NCBI RefSeq assembly: GCF_901827155.1
Contig: NZ_LR594660.1
Span: 310,001 to 374,000, forward strand
Direction of reading: 5' to 3'
DNA from: Variovorax sp. PBL-H6
GTDB lineage: Bacteria > Pseudomonadota > Gammaproteobacteria > Burkholderiales > Burkholderiaceae_C
DNA length: 64,000 nucleotides
The position numbers were made by a program, and so were the translations under genes. Position 1 is the stretch's first letter, and every line of letters starts with the position of its first letter. The notes beneath the pieces were generated by a model. The model worked only from the letters and a program-made list of their open reading frames with translations, was not told the DNA's origin and did no database searches. Below, piece after piece: positions 36,401 through 42,713 of this stretch.

Positions 36401-37143
36401 TGGTCGCCGCCGAAGCCGAGCATCCCAACGTCACGGATGCTGCCGTCCCCACTCTTCACGCGGAGCGCGCCCACGCGCTGCCCCATGGCGGTCGGTATGA
36501 AGTTCACGGCAACAATACATGCGGCGCCTGGGCTGAGGCTGGTGCTGCAGTTGTGGCTCACCTTGAAGTCGGAACCCCCGTCCAGGAAGTACATCTGGCT
36601 GATGATGGCAGGGACATTCCCGACGTTCTTGACTGCAAGCTGCTTGACCGTGCTCGTCGTGCCGAGCTTCCAGGTGCCGAAGTTCCAGCCGTTTTCCGAG
36701 ATTTCTAGGTCCGTGAGGAGACGTACGGCGTTGCCGATGAGAGAGCCCTCGGCGCGGCTGTTCGAGCCCTGGAGCACCAGGCTTCCGAATTGTGGGCCGG
36801 CCTCTTGTGGCATGAAGCTGACCAGCATGGTGCACTCGCCATGTGCCGGCACGGTTGAGCAGGTCTTCTCCACGGCGAAAGGAGCCGTGGCGACCGCGGT
36901 CACGTCCGTGGCGGCGCCGCCCCCGTGGTTGACGACCTTGACGGGCAAGGTCCGCATTTGGGTGCGAGCCACGTCCCCAAAATCGGTGAGCTCGGGCTGA
37001 ATCTCCAGGTCAGCCTGGCCCGTCAGCTTGATGTCGATTGGAATGCGATACCGGAAATCGGACGCGGCTGCGCTGAGCGCGGGCTGGAGGACAATGGTTG
37101 CACTGAGGAGCGCGCAGACGAAGCGCTTGAAGGACGGACGCAT
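27496..37143 (-). CDS. Giant exported repeat protein (ASH/TIG/SPRY domains)
   Basis: 3,215 residues from ATG 37143, chosen because a signal peptide follows: RFVCALLSATIVLQPALSA with cleavage near residue 27. Residues about 35-1290 are some twelve choice-of-anchor-D (ASH/HYDIN-like Ig) modules of about 100 residues, each with a D/A-FG-x-V motif and a Cys pair. Two IPT/TIG modules follow (about 1300-1470), another ASH module, then about ten longer modules (about 1600-2990) with recurring D-x-x-P and TVFHDGPGGKT or VYHDGMN motifs. Residues about 3005-3215 form a SPRY-like domain (GKWYFEVTD, YGIAIDYDNRRLDIYVQ). Probably cell-surface or secreted, binding or structural. No anchor or secretion partner is seen. 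The gene, with 37453, separates imuAB from dnaE2. Confidence 0.9.
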   Translation of the reverse strand: MRPSFKRFVCALLSATIVLQPALSAAASDFRYRIPIDIKLTGQADLEIQPELTDFGDVARTQMRTLPVKVVNHGGGAATDVTAVATAPFAVEKTCSTVPAHGECTMLVSFMPQEAGPQFGSLVLQGSNSRAEGSLIGNAVRLLTDLEISENGWNFGTWKLGTTSTVKQLAVKNVGNVPAIISQMYFLDGGSDFKVSHNCSTSLSPGAACIVAVNFIPTAMGQRVGALRVKSGDGSIRDVGMLGFGGDHTDPSEGAVDGRLSAPDSVSLGDVVVGEAPATKTITLANAGTKELTLGSPTLGGPDAALFSSSSTCGATLPAYATCQLALAFSPAVVGTFSAQLAIPTGAGQTTLTKTVALSGKGVSSAAKGQLSTNMSEVDFGTTTLGTAVSRVVRVTNAGPDVAEVTHTYATNSANFVVTTGCTAPLAAGEYCDLTVQYTASSVERSIGDLVIASQAGQNLLVHLKGHVPAPVLEVAPGSLQFEAMSQGDTSNYQEVTVTNVGSAPLEVTNVGLASTVEFNQENSCGSPLAPGASCAVRVQFTPNGSGTRETELLVVSNDPVNPAASVSLRGVGLSSELQFTPSRLAFGSVSMGSSSAPEDITISSVGAGNALISGVNIQGSGFSQVNTCGVKLPKGESCTVTVTYTPTAAASETGYLRVYSPQGVQMASLSGEGLTADQALVVDKRYLNFGSFEVGQGSSADIQVSNSGSEALSLNAPSLSGADAAAFTTSTTCGATLASSESCVVSVAFSAQALKPHAAALTVATAGGVQREVLLYGKGVDHVPAAVLTASPNPLSFGAATPASPATAALRISNAGPEAVSLVSVDSTDPTNFTSSETDCREPIAAGTHCDLPVRFLAGKDGLVTAQLNLRAENQQPLAVALTGQGPTPRISVAPTALDFGSVDFLATAPQQTVTVQNTGNARLALSGVGISGAFTQSNTCGPELAPSATCEIQVGFNPVSGGAQAGTLVISSNDPTMPTYSVALAGLSLLGSVAATPTELAFGQVAMGEHAAQVVSIYNPGPGGVGISSIALDGLNKTAFSFTSDCGPQLGKDKACSVTVRFSPQASGAHEAALAVVPQTGNRLTIPLTGNGPTARASVDSNSLAFGSVVVGESSAAQTVMLTNESTGPLNVYDISMATGAESFGVSSDCVSPLATGQSCPLYVSFTPASGGALTGALRLKTANSGGPLDVALTGTGLLPQAALSQPSVDFGTVYVGGTAESVVQVKNTGAYPVKVNSIGIPDNTWFQQNNACSQPLRAGEACDIALNVFPTTAGPQSSTLTVLTTAGTLTATLGATGQGVKLTRVTPSIADSNGGTLVSVLGAGFTAATRIFFGDVAASTIQVRGSTQLDVVAPAHATGVVDVTMTNDAGLTATLPQALRYAGAPVIASTTPATGSVAGGWPTLLQGRDFAEGMKVLVDGQAAQVTSVSADGSSATVVVPARLSPEAGTVDVVATTAVGNGTLSKGLAYVLPQGKLKLLGQGAFGNIAVGATYGRIFTLTNTGDLPTQLVGLSPEPSGTFSIGTNGTCPTALPAPLAVGASCTVEVLASNAAQGTVAGTLTASTGGPTGTQVSVSLSASFVQADYALSGTAGSMALVSGNYPTIIAMSEEGGANGTQQKIIYLNNVLKAAGTRIDAATVTITGADAGQFAITEVRKSSNSGSYSSSGASISGDRLTATGATVDAGSGTYPHLGVVVTFAPKAKGTFNAQLNIDYNGGSRAQLPLFGVAEYFSYAALSGTASANPVVAPNGDFGTLTFNDGAGLTSDALKRKFFLVSTSNAGKRLQATHLSIIGADAASFAITGYSYRATADGTLPAQDVRPANMRQGSVAEALLVEIAFSPMRAGAQEAQLVVEHNGDNAQPAVVNLTGTGAYDVSVQASGGPFIADIPPFPVTGVGASSTLDTYVRNTGTFGQVTWKSIQIVGSQAFSVKGVSLTNTGSTSSSALQAQPASTRYVNMNLVGADARTMGLSDLRALLAFSPTTTGVQTATVTVFHDGPGGKTTYTLTGEGRRAAAALSSTAAAPYVPASGDLGVAGFNAPGDASNGSVSKTLNVVNWNTLGLLRVTRLRITGADASAFAIESYPNQPGGYVPSPDVSPAAMVQGTASASLPFKVKFFPVKLGAHEAKLEVYHDGMNISPVVLPLSGTASRDVMLAVSEGTSATIVEPTPFADTLVGNTSNERSFYLRATGSAGAVTYTGASIEGTTDIALTGSGLVRQGGTAAVASAFYSRVASAEFNYVGANVAPTGGYTDLVLKFTFQPSSLSQQVAKVTVTHNGPGGKTTFLLTGNGVQPIAALSAASALAANPAPPISDFGVVSYNASNPSPTPTTLTNYVVNTAGVGSLRVNRMVITGPDASSFQFTSWTGQGTAPAANDVTPIGMVQTTSTGPHFKVTFLPAHMGVHTAQVAIYHNGGNTNPLVLPISGTAASDVNVTVSDLATSVQAPAPYPVTVAGTTASKLIYLRVTGTKGQVTYTGFKVEGSPSFGVTSSLNKYPKGTTSYGGIVKNYNPDVVREDAFSWAGEDISKSGAVTDLGITVRYAPTEVGTETAKVTVFHTGPGGKTEFLLSGSSIKPIVQFSGTNVSKPTAASGDMGVATYNGPTGAAAGTVLKDLYLVNTNKVGYASVPRMRIVGADASAFTFATWTNYSSAENTGQDVSPTSLKQNNVSTNLNVRLQFKPTKAGAHAAQLLIDHNGANTSPLTLDLSGAGERDVTGVFATVDFADNGLIPDFAPQASIANSAFGSSTKLVNLRVAGSRGRVTYSGFKVEGSPAFAVTTVYAVHHTGASKTQLFTYAAPGVTEGAAPYVGADVAGGAVLSDYGLNVTFAPTTLGAHTATLTVFHDGPGGQTSFRVNGAAQTEMQLSSRPDIADYEFGASLSSMAQVSAPLPVYIRRTTGTTPLQVGTVELSGPDADQFSILSVVNVTDNAGTQGTSLWSDSQGAQSAAVNASLAGATGAVNVVYRPSRTPGASGHTATLTVSRAGFASQSVQLTGSVASDGQGFARFRPKASWNLSQDNLIATAVSPNYVGIGPAGGIRAGKWYFEVTDASPPPVVNPTTNGDGSRNYYTYATNLMQVGVGIGSSTPGATNTLALAPGVFYDYQSGTSRYWTQFSAGYNTPAGYSVATDARLKLETYKAYGIAIDYDNRRLDIYVQTSSGCAKALSYSPKPEALADTSAWYPVINSNATKSMVLTKGEGGTFRCKPAGYEALRN

Positions 37144-37452
37144 TTTTCTAGACAGTTCGGACAGCGGCCCCCTGACGGATTCCGGGGGCTTTGGGCCTAT
37201 AGCCAGGGACCGTCTAGTGCGGGGTTTTAGGCCCCTTCTTTTCAGGCCCATCCGCGGCGCGCAGAGAGGGCACAGCCGCGTCCCTCGTTCGGGGCGGCCT
37301 GCGCACGCGCGACGAGCTCTTGGCGAGGAGTTGGCGGCGGTACTGAAGCGCGCGGTGCCAAGACCTCGCCCCACAGGGTGTTAGGGGCCGTTGCGGCGAC
37401 CTTGGGCCTTCCGGAGGTCGGTGGCCGCCTGTGCCTGAAGTCGGTAGGGGCC
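37144..37452. other. Upstream region of the giant gene
   Basis: Contains, on the giant gene's strand, CTAGACGG (37210-37217), CTATAG (37197-37202) and a GCCCCC/GGGGGC hairpin at about 37163-37190 inside the likely 5' leader. A hairpin so near the start could control translation. Ribosome site before ATG 37143 is weak (CTAGAAAA). No gene seen. Confidence 0.45.
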
Positions 37453-38475
37453 TTAGGCGGTCACGATGCGGGAGCGCCGCACGTCCCCGACTTGCGCGCC
37501 GCTGACTGGCGCCGTTGAGGGCGTTGCGCGCTTCCAGGCACGACGCGACAGCTCCTTGTTGACAGAGGCGACGTCGCCACTGTCGAGCAAGCCGGTTGTG
37601 AACATGGCAACGAGATTGTTGACAAGACTTCTGACCGTGGCAGGCAGGCCCGCGAGGTAGTCCGCTTCGGATTGCGCCGGGGCGTCAATGGGGGTAGCTG
37701 GCGCGTAGCGCAGGCCTTCGGGGTCAAGCCAGTCAGCCGGCACGTCAAAGGCCTTTGCAATGCTCTGCAGGCGGTCGCTCGGCAAGCCGCGCACGCCGGA
37801 TTCTGCGTGGCTGATAGCAGTGCGCAGTCCCTGAAAATCGAGCGGCTCGACCTTCATCGCAAGCTGGTTGCGGGAGACGTCGGAAGCATGACGAAGTGCG
37901 CGCAGGCGCATCGATTGAGTCGGCCGCGGGGCCTTTCCCTTGGCGCCAAGAATGAGCCAACTACCCGAAACGCCGAACTCGGTGGCAATACGGAGAATCG
38001 TGTCGGGACGAGGGGTGGCGAGGCGCTCTTCCCACCCCTTCAGGACTGTCGCGGTGCTGTGGCCGAGGCGCGTCGCCATCTGCGCCCTGGAAAGGCCGAG
38101 CGCTTGCCGAAGGTCTCGCAGGCGGAAATGGATACCAGGCGCGATGTCGTCGAAGGACCATTCCCCTGTGACCTCAGGCAGTGCCGCGGTTTCGACATCG
38201 CCAGTGCCCTTGAGCAGAGTGGCCGAGTCCGTGGCGTAGCGGGACGCGAGCTTGTCGAGGTGGTCGAGGTTGACAACGGAGAAGACGCCTCGCTCGAGGC
38301 GGGAAACAGCGGCATGGCTGCCCTGATAGCCCAAGACCTCCTCGGCAATTTCGAGCGTGGTTTTGCCAGTCGCTTCGCGCAGCTTTCGCAGACGCGCGCC
38401 CAGCTCTAGGCGGTCGGCGAGGTCAAGCTTACGCTTGCGGGAGGTTGCATCGACCTGGTTGGCGGTGGCGGGCAT
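37453..38475 (-). CDS. Regulator with three XRE-type HTH domains
   Basis: 340 residues. Three Cro/C1-like segments in tandem: about 28-85 (LGARLRKLREATGKTTLEIA, AAVSRLERGVF), about 112-175 (LRDLRQALGLSRAQMATRLG, GWEERLATP, TILRIATEFGV), and about 188-245 (LRALRHASDVSRNQLAMKVE, ISHAESGVRGLP, RLQSIAKAFDVP). The first two thirds look like separate complete HTH units; a C-terminal helical region follows. Most XRE proteins have one domain. Its promoter region, shared with dnaE2 on the other strand, contains AT-rich sequence. It may repress the giant gene downstream or autoregulate; this is inference. Confidence 0.8.
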   Translation of the reverse strand: MPATANQVDATSRKRKLDLADRLELGARLRKLREATGKTTLEIAEEVLGYQGSHAAVSRLERGVFSVVNLDHLDKLASRYATDSATLLKGTGDVETAALPEVTGEWSFDDIAPGIHFRLRDLRQALGLSRAQMATRLGHSTATVLKGWEERLATPRPDTILRIATEFGVSGSWLILGAKGKAPRPTQSMRLRALRHASDVSRNQLAMKVEPLDFQGLRTAISHAESGVRGLPSDRLQSIAKAFDVPADWLDPEGLRYAPATPIDAPAQSEADYLAGLPATVRSLVNNLVAMFTTGLLDSGDVASVNKELSRRAWKRATPSTAPVSGAQVGDVRRSRIVTA

Positions 38476-38737
38476 TGGGTCCTCGAAACTACATTGAATT
38501 TAATGCGCTGCGGTTGCGGCGCTTGGGGTTATTGTACGACAGTGCTTGAACGAGCACCATCAGTATCAGATGCAAGCATTTTAGATTTAGCCGCACCGTA
38601 GTGGCGCCGGCGCCACCTGGTTTTTCTCAGGCCCGATATGGCCCAATCTGATTGCCGCCATCGCGCCCGTCGAACCGCCCGTGCAGGCCGCGCAGGCGCG
38701 GTCCCGGTCCGATGCCGCAGGCCTGCAAGCTGTGCGA

Positions 38738-38757
38738 TACTGTACGGCCATCCAGTA
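38738..38757 (+). promoter_or_regulatory. LexA-type SOS box upstream of dnaE2
   Basis: CTGT-N8-CCAG (CTG-N10-CAG), 15 nt before the dnaE2 ATG. Near-identical in inverted orientation to the box before imuA. Confidence 0.78.
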
Positions 38758-38772
38758 TCCTGGCCGCCGGCA

Positions 38773-41700
38773 ATGTCCGCCCTTCCCGCTTACGCCGAGC
38801 TGCGCTGCGTCTCCAATCACACCTACCTGCGCGGCGCCAGCCAACCGGAGGAGCTGGTGGAGCGCGCTTCGCAGCTTGGCTATTCCGCTCTCGCAATCGC
38901 TGACGAGTGCAGCCTGGCGGGCATCGTGCGCGCGCACGTTGCTGCCAAGGAGCACGGCCTCAAGCTTCTGGTCGGAACCCAGGTCCAGGTTGCTTGCGGC
39001 CACCCCTTCACGTTGCTCGTCCTTGCGTGCAACCTGAACGGGTACGGGAACCTTTGTGAATTCATCACCAAGCTTCGGCGTGGCTCAGAGAAGGGAAAAT
39101 ACGAACTGCAGTTCGCAGACCTGACCGCCGCGGCCCTTGAGGACTGCGTCGTCGTCGCCTGCCCGAAGCGGATGTCGACCCCGGAACAGCTGGAGACAAC
39201 AGGACGCTGGCTCCTGTCAGAGTTCCGGGGGCGTTGCTGGTTCGGCGTCGACCTTCTGCGCCTCATCGACGACGAGATGTGGTTGTACCGACTCCGCCAG
39301 GTGAGCGAGCTGACGGCAATTCCCTTGGTAGCCGCCGGCGACGTTCATTTTCATGTTCGCTCCAGGAAACCACTCCAGGACGTACTGACCGCTACGCGAG
39401 TTGGCCGCCCGCTGACGGAGTGCGGCCTCGACCTTCAGCCAAACGCAGAGCGGCACCTAAGAACGCGTCTTCGGCTGGCGCAAACCTACCCGGAGGATTT
39501 GCTTGCAGAGACGCTCAACGTGGCCGCGCGCTGCCAATTCAGCCTCGAGGAGCTTCGATACCAGTACCCCGACGAAGTGGTGCCGGACGGGGAGACGCCC
39601 TCCTCCTATTTGCGGCGCCTGACCTACGAGGGCGCCGGCCGACGGTGGCCAGAAGGGGTGCCGGCGAAGGTCCAGCTACAGATTGAGCACGAGCTGACAT
39701 TGATTCAGGAGCTCCGGTACGAGCATTACTTCTTGACCGTCGCTGACATCGTCCAGTTCGCGAGGTCTCGCAACATCCTGTGCCAAGGGCGCGGGAGTGC
39801 CGCCAATTCCGTCGTCTGCTATTGCGTGGGCGTCACTGAGGTCGACCCAGCGCGCATGAGCGTCCTTTTTGAGCGTTTCATTTCCAAGGAAAGGAATGAG
39901 CCGCCGGATATCGACATCGATTTTGAGCACGAGCGTAGAGAAGAAGTTCTCCAGTACCTGTACCGGCGTTACGGACGCGACCGTGCCGCCATCACCGGTG
40001 TGGTGACCAGCTATCGGCCCAAGAGTGCGGTGAGGGACGTGGGCAAGGCGCTGGGATTTGACCTTGAGGTGGTAGACCAGCTTGCCAAGAATCATCAGTG
40101 GTTTGACGGCAAGGCGGTCATGCCGGAGCGTTTAGTGGAACTAGGCCTGTCGCTTGATGACCTGAAGGTGCGCCAGCTGATGTTGCTTACAGGGCAACTG
40201 CTAGGGTTCCCAAGGCACCTCAGCCAGCACACCGGCGGGTTCGTGCTCACAAGGACGGCGTTGTCTCGGCTGATTCCAATCGAGAACGCCTCGATGAAGG
40301 ACCGAACGGTCCTGGAGTGGGACAAGGATGACCTTGACGCTTTGGGGTTTCTCAAGGTCGACTGCCTGGCTCTGGGCATGCTGACCGCCATCCGCAAATG
40401 CCTGGATTTCATCGGTCAGCGTAAGGGGTTCGTATTCGCGATGCAGGACATCCCGGCGGAGGACCCCGAGACGTACGAGATGATTTCGCGCGCGGACACC
40501 GTCGGAGTCTTCCAAATTGAGAGCCGCGCGCAGATGAGCATGCTGCCGCGGTTGAAGCCTCGGTGTTTCTACGACTTGGTGGTCGAAGTCGCGCTCGTGC
40601 GCCCCGGGCCCATCGTCGGCGGAATGGTGCACCCGTATCTGCGGCGTCGGCAGGGGCTCGAGCCCGTGACGTATCCAAGTGAAGCGCTCAAGGAGGCGCT
40701 TGGCCGCACGTTGGGCGTGCCCGTATTTCAGGAGCAAGTAATGCAGATTGCGATGCTTGCCGCGGGGTTCACCGCCGGGGAGGCGGACGGGCTCCGCCGA
40801 GCAATGGCTGCCTGGAAGCGCAAAGGCGGTCTGGAAAAGTACCATTCCAAAATCGTCGAGGGCATGACGACGCGGGGCTATGAAAAGGCGTTCGCCGAGC
40901 AGATTTTCGAGCAAATCAAGGGCTTTAGCGAGTACGGATTTCCCGAAAGCCACGCGGCGTCGTTCGCCCTCCTCGTCTATGCGAGCTCGTGGATTAAACG
41001 GCACCACCCGGCAGAGTTCCTGACCGCAATGCTGAACTCCCAGCCATTGGGGTTTTACAGCCCAAGCCAACTGGTACAGGATGCCAAGCGGCATGGAGTC
41101 GTCGTCCGGCCGCCCGACGTCATGCACAGCAACCTGGACTGCACGCTTGAAGACCTCCCGCATGCGCCGGCGGTGCGACTTGGACTTCGGCTTCTCGCAG
41201 GGCTGCGGTGGGAATCCGCGCAGCGCATCGTCGATGAACGCGCGCGAGGGCCGTTCGACAATGCTGAGGACCTTGCCAGGAGGGCGCGGCTCGAGCTGGC
41301 TGAGATGAAGTTGCTCGCAAGCGCAGATGCCTTGATGTCGCTGAGCGGCCACCGGCGGGTCGCGGTCTGGGACGCCGCGGCTCTCCGCTCTGTGCCCGAG
41401 CTCCTGCAGGAGGCGCGCGTCGACGAAGACGTCCTGGAGCTGGCGCCGGCGCCCGAGGGTGAAGAGGTGATGTTCGACTACGCTGCGACGGGCTTGACGT
41501 TGCGCAGCCATCCACTCGCGCTGCTTCGACCGTTGCTCGCAAAACGGGGGCTGGCCACGGCCGCCGACCTGCAGGACGTTGAGAACGGGGCGGAGGTGCG
41601 CTATTGCGGACTGGTCACTCTGCGGCAGCAGCCTGAGACGGCGAACGGCGTCATCTTCGTATCGCTCGAGGATGAGACCGGCGTGGTGCAGGTGATTGCC

Positions 41701-41871
41701 TGGCGCAGCATCAAGGAGGCGCAGAGGCAGGAGCTGCTGAACGCCCGACTACTTGCCGTCAAGGGCACTTGGCAGCGCGAAGGTGAGCTCCGGAGCCTAG
41801 TCGCAGAGCGGTTGAAGGACCTGACACCATTACTTGGTCGACTGCGAACCACTTCCAGGGACTTCCATTGA
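38773..41871 (+). CDS. dnaE2: Error-prone DNA polymerase DnaE2 (ImuC)
   Basis: 1,032 residues, normal for DnaE2. N-terminal PHP domain (YAELRCVSNHTYLRGASQPE, LAIADECSLAGIVRAH); polymerase domain with GRGSAANSVVCYCVGVTEVD (about 340), PDIDIDFEH (about 380, catalytic Asp) and LKVDCLALGML (about 527); helix-hairpin region; C-terminal OB fold (VSLEDETGVVQVIAW) and the family end SRDFH. It is a C-family polymerase that works with ImuA/ImuB in SOS mutagenesis. It has its own SOS box, so separation from imuAB need not remove co-regulation. A diverged copy of its 3' end lies at 53309. Confidence 0.95.
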   Translation: MSALPAYAELRCVSNHTYLRGASQPEELVERASQLGYSALAIADECSLAGIVRAHVAAKEHGLKLLVGTQVQVACGHPFTLLVLACNLNGYGNLCEFITKLRRGSEKGKYELQFADLTAAALEDCVVVACPKRMSTPEQLETTGRWLLSEFRGRCWFGVDLLRLIDDEMWLYRLRQVSELTAIPLVAAGDVHFHVRSRKPLQDVLTATRVGRPLTECGLDLQPNAERHLRTRLRLAQTYPEDLLAETLNVAARCQFSLEELRYQYPDEVVPDGETPSSYLRRLTYEGAGRRWPEGVPAKVQLQIEHELTLIQELRYEHYFLTVADIVQFARSRNILCQGRGSAANSVVCYCVGVTEVDPARMSVLFERFISKERNEPPDIDIDFEHERREEVLQYLYRRYGRDRAAITGVVTSYRPKSAVRDVGKALGFDLEVVDQLAKNHQWFDGKAVMPERLVELGLSLDDLKVRQLMLLTGQLLGFPRHLSQHTGGFVLTRTALSRLIPIENASMKDRTVLEWDKDDLDALGFLKVDCLALGMLTAIRKCLDFIGQRKGFVFAMQDIPAEDPETYEMISRADTVGVFQIESRAQMSMLPRLKPRCFYDLVVEVALVRPGPIVGGMVHPYLRRRQGLEPVTYPSEALKEALGRTLGVPVFQEQVMQIAMLAAGFTAGEADGLRRAMAAWKRKGGLEKYHSKIVEGMTTRGYEKAFAEQIFEQIKGFSEYGFPESHAASFALLVYASSWIKRHHPAEFLTAMLNSQPLGFYSPSQLVQDAKRHGVVVRPPDVMHSNLDCTLEDLPHAPAVRLGLRLLAGLRWESAQRIVDERARGPFDNAEDLARRARLELAEMKLLASADALMSLSGHRRVAVWDAAALRSVPELLQEARVDEDVLELAPAPEGEEVMFDYAATGLTLRSHPLALLRPLLAKRGLATAADLQDVENGAEVRYCGLVTLRQQPETANGVIFVSLEDETGVVQVIAWRSIKEAQRQELLNARLLAVKGTWQREGELRSLVAERLKDLTPLLGRLRTTSRDFH

Positions 41872-41911
41872 TTTCTCAATGCCACGGCTAAACCGCTGAG
41901 CTATATCGATA

Positions 41912-42185
41912 GGGACATCCGCACCCGCGGGAATAGCTCGAGCGCAATCCGCGATGTTGGGGAACGCATTCGGAGAAGCCCCGCGTAAGCGGGGATAGCT
42001 CGTTCGAGAGGCACCGCAGCTCGGCGTATTGAGGGCACCTCCCGCGTCGGCGGGGATACCTCGTGCCATCACCCAACGGAGTTCATAGCCGCAACGTTCC
42101 TCCAGCGTAAGCAGGGATAGCTCGTAGTGCTCGTCCTGCAGCTCTACGATGAGCTTGTCTGCCCCGCGAGAGCGGGGATGTGCTT
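41912..42185 (+). CRISPR. CRISPR array A, degenerate remnant (5 repeats)
   Basis: Five repeat-like units start at 41912, 41974, 42035, 42096 and 42157, 61-62 nt apart, same orientation as the intact array. Each keeps parts of the CCCGCG-loop-GGGGATAGCTCG core, but every copy differs: for example CACCCGCGGGAATAGCTCG, CCCGCGTCGGCGGGGATACC, CCAGCGTAAGCAGGGATAG. Four spacers of 32-33 nt. Too degraded to be processed well. It lies directly after dnaE2. Confidence 0.75.
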
Positions 42186-42241
42186 GGGCATAGCCCGCCC
42201 AACTCAACGCCCCTGGGTGTCGGGTTCCGGGACGTTCGGGC

Positions 42242-42558
42242 TTATAGCTTGATGCCTATCACCGTCGCCAAGGCGTCCAAGCGATTCTCTGGCAGTGCGG
42301 CCAGGTGCATCGCGATGCGCTCGAGCTTGGGGGGACTTTAGGAGGCTCTCCTGCTGCGTCAACGCCAGTAACGAGCCAGCGCGCACTCACCTGAAGGGCG
42401 TCTGCCACTGCAAATGCATTGACTGCTGATACCCCGCCGGCGTCTGACTCCATCTTGCGCACGGCCTGCAGCGTGACGCCCACGAGGGCAGCTAGCTCCT
42501 TCTGCGTCATTCCGAGCCTCTCGCGACTAGTGATGATTCTTTTCGGGAGGTTGTCCAT
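42242..42558 (-). pseudogene. XRE-family regulator next to cas3, frameshifted
   Basis: The N-terminal helix-turn-helix is intact (IITSRERLGMTQKELAALVG, VRKMESDAGGVS, VADALQVSARWLV). After PPKVPP the frame breaks at a run of six C (six G on the plus strand, 42329-42334); one more base would continue as KLERIAMHLAALPENRLDAL and end at 42242. So the gene probably encodes a 106-residue Cro/C1 repressor and has lost one base in a homopolymer, or the assembly has. Start is ATG 42558 or TTG 42564. It is divergent from cas3 and could have repressed it. Confidence 0.65.
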
Positions 42559-42713
42559 CTCCAAACTGTATTCGAAGTGTTGGCTCGGCCGCGCCAGCGA
42601 ACGACGTTTGTCGCCGTTCCGGCGTTTTAGGACGGCCCAAGCCGCACCTGGGCGCGCAATCAGTTTAGACCGCTAAATACTCACTCTAGACGGAGCTCCA
42701 CCAGGAGCTTCGT

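Noticed and set aside
37144..37374. Longer start of the giant gene
   Set aside because: The added 77 residues are Arg/Pro-rich; the signal peptide begins at the internal Met at 37143.
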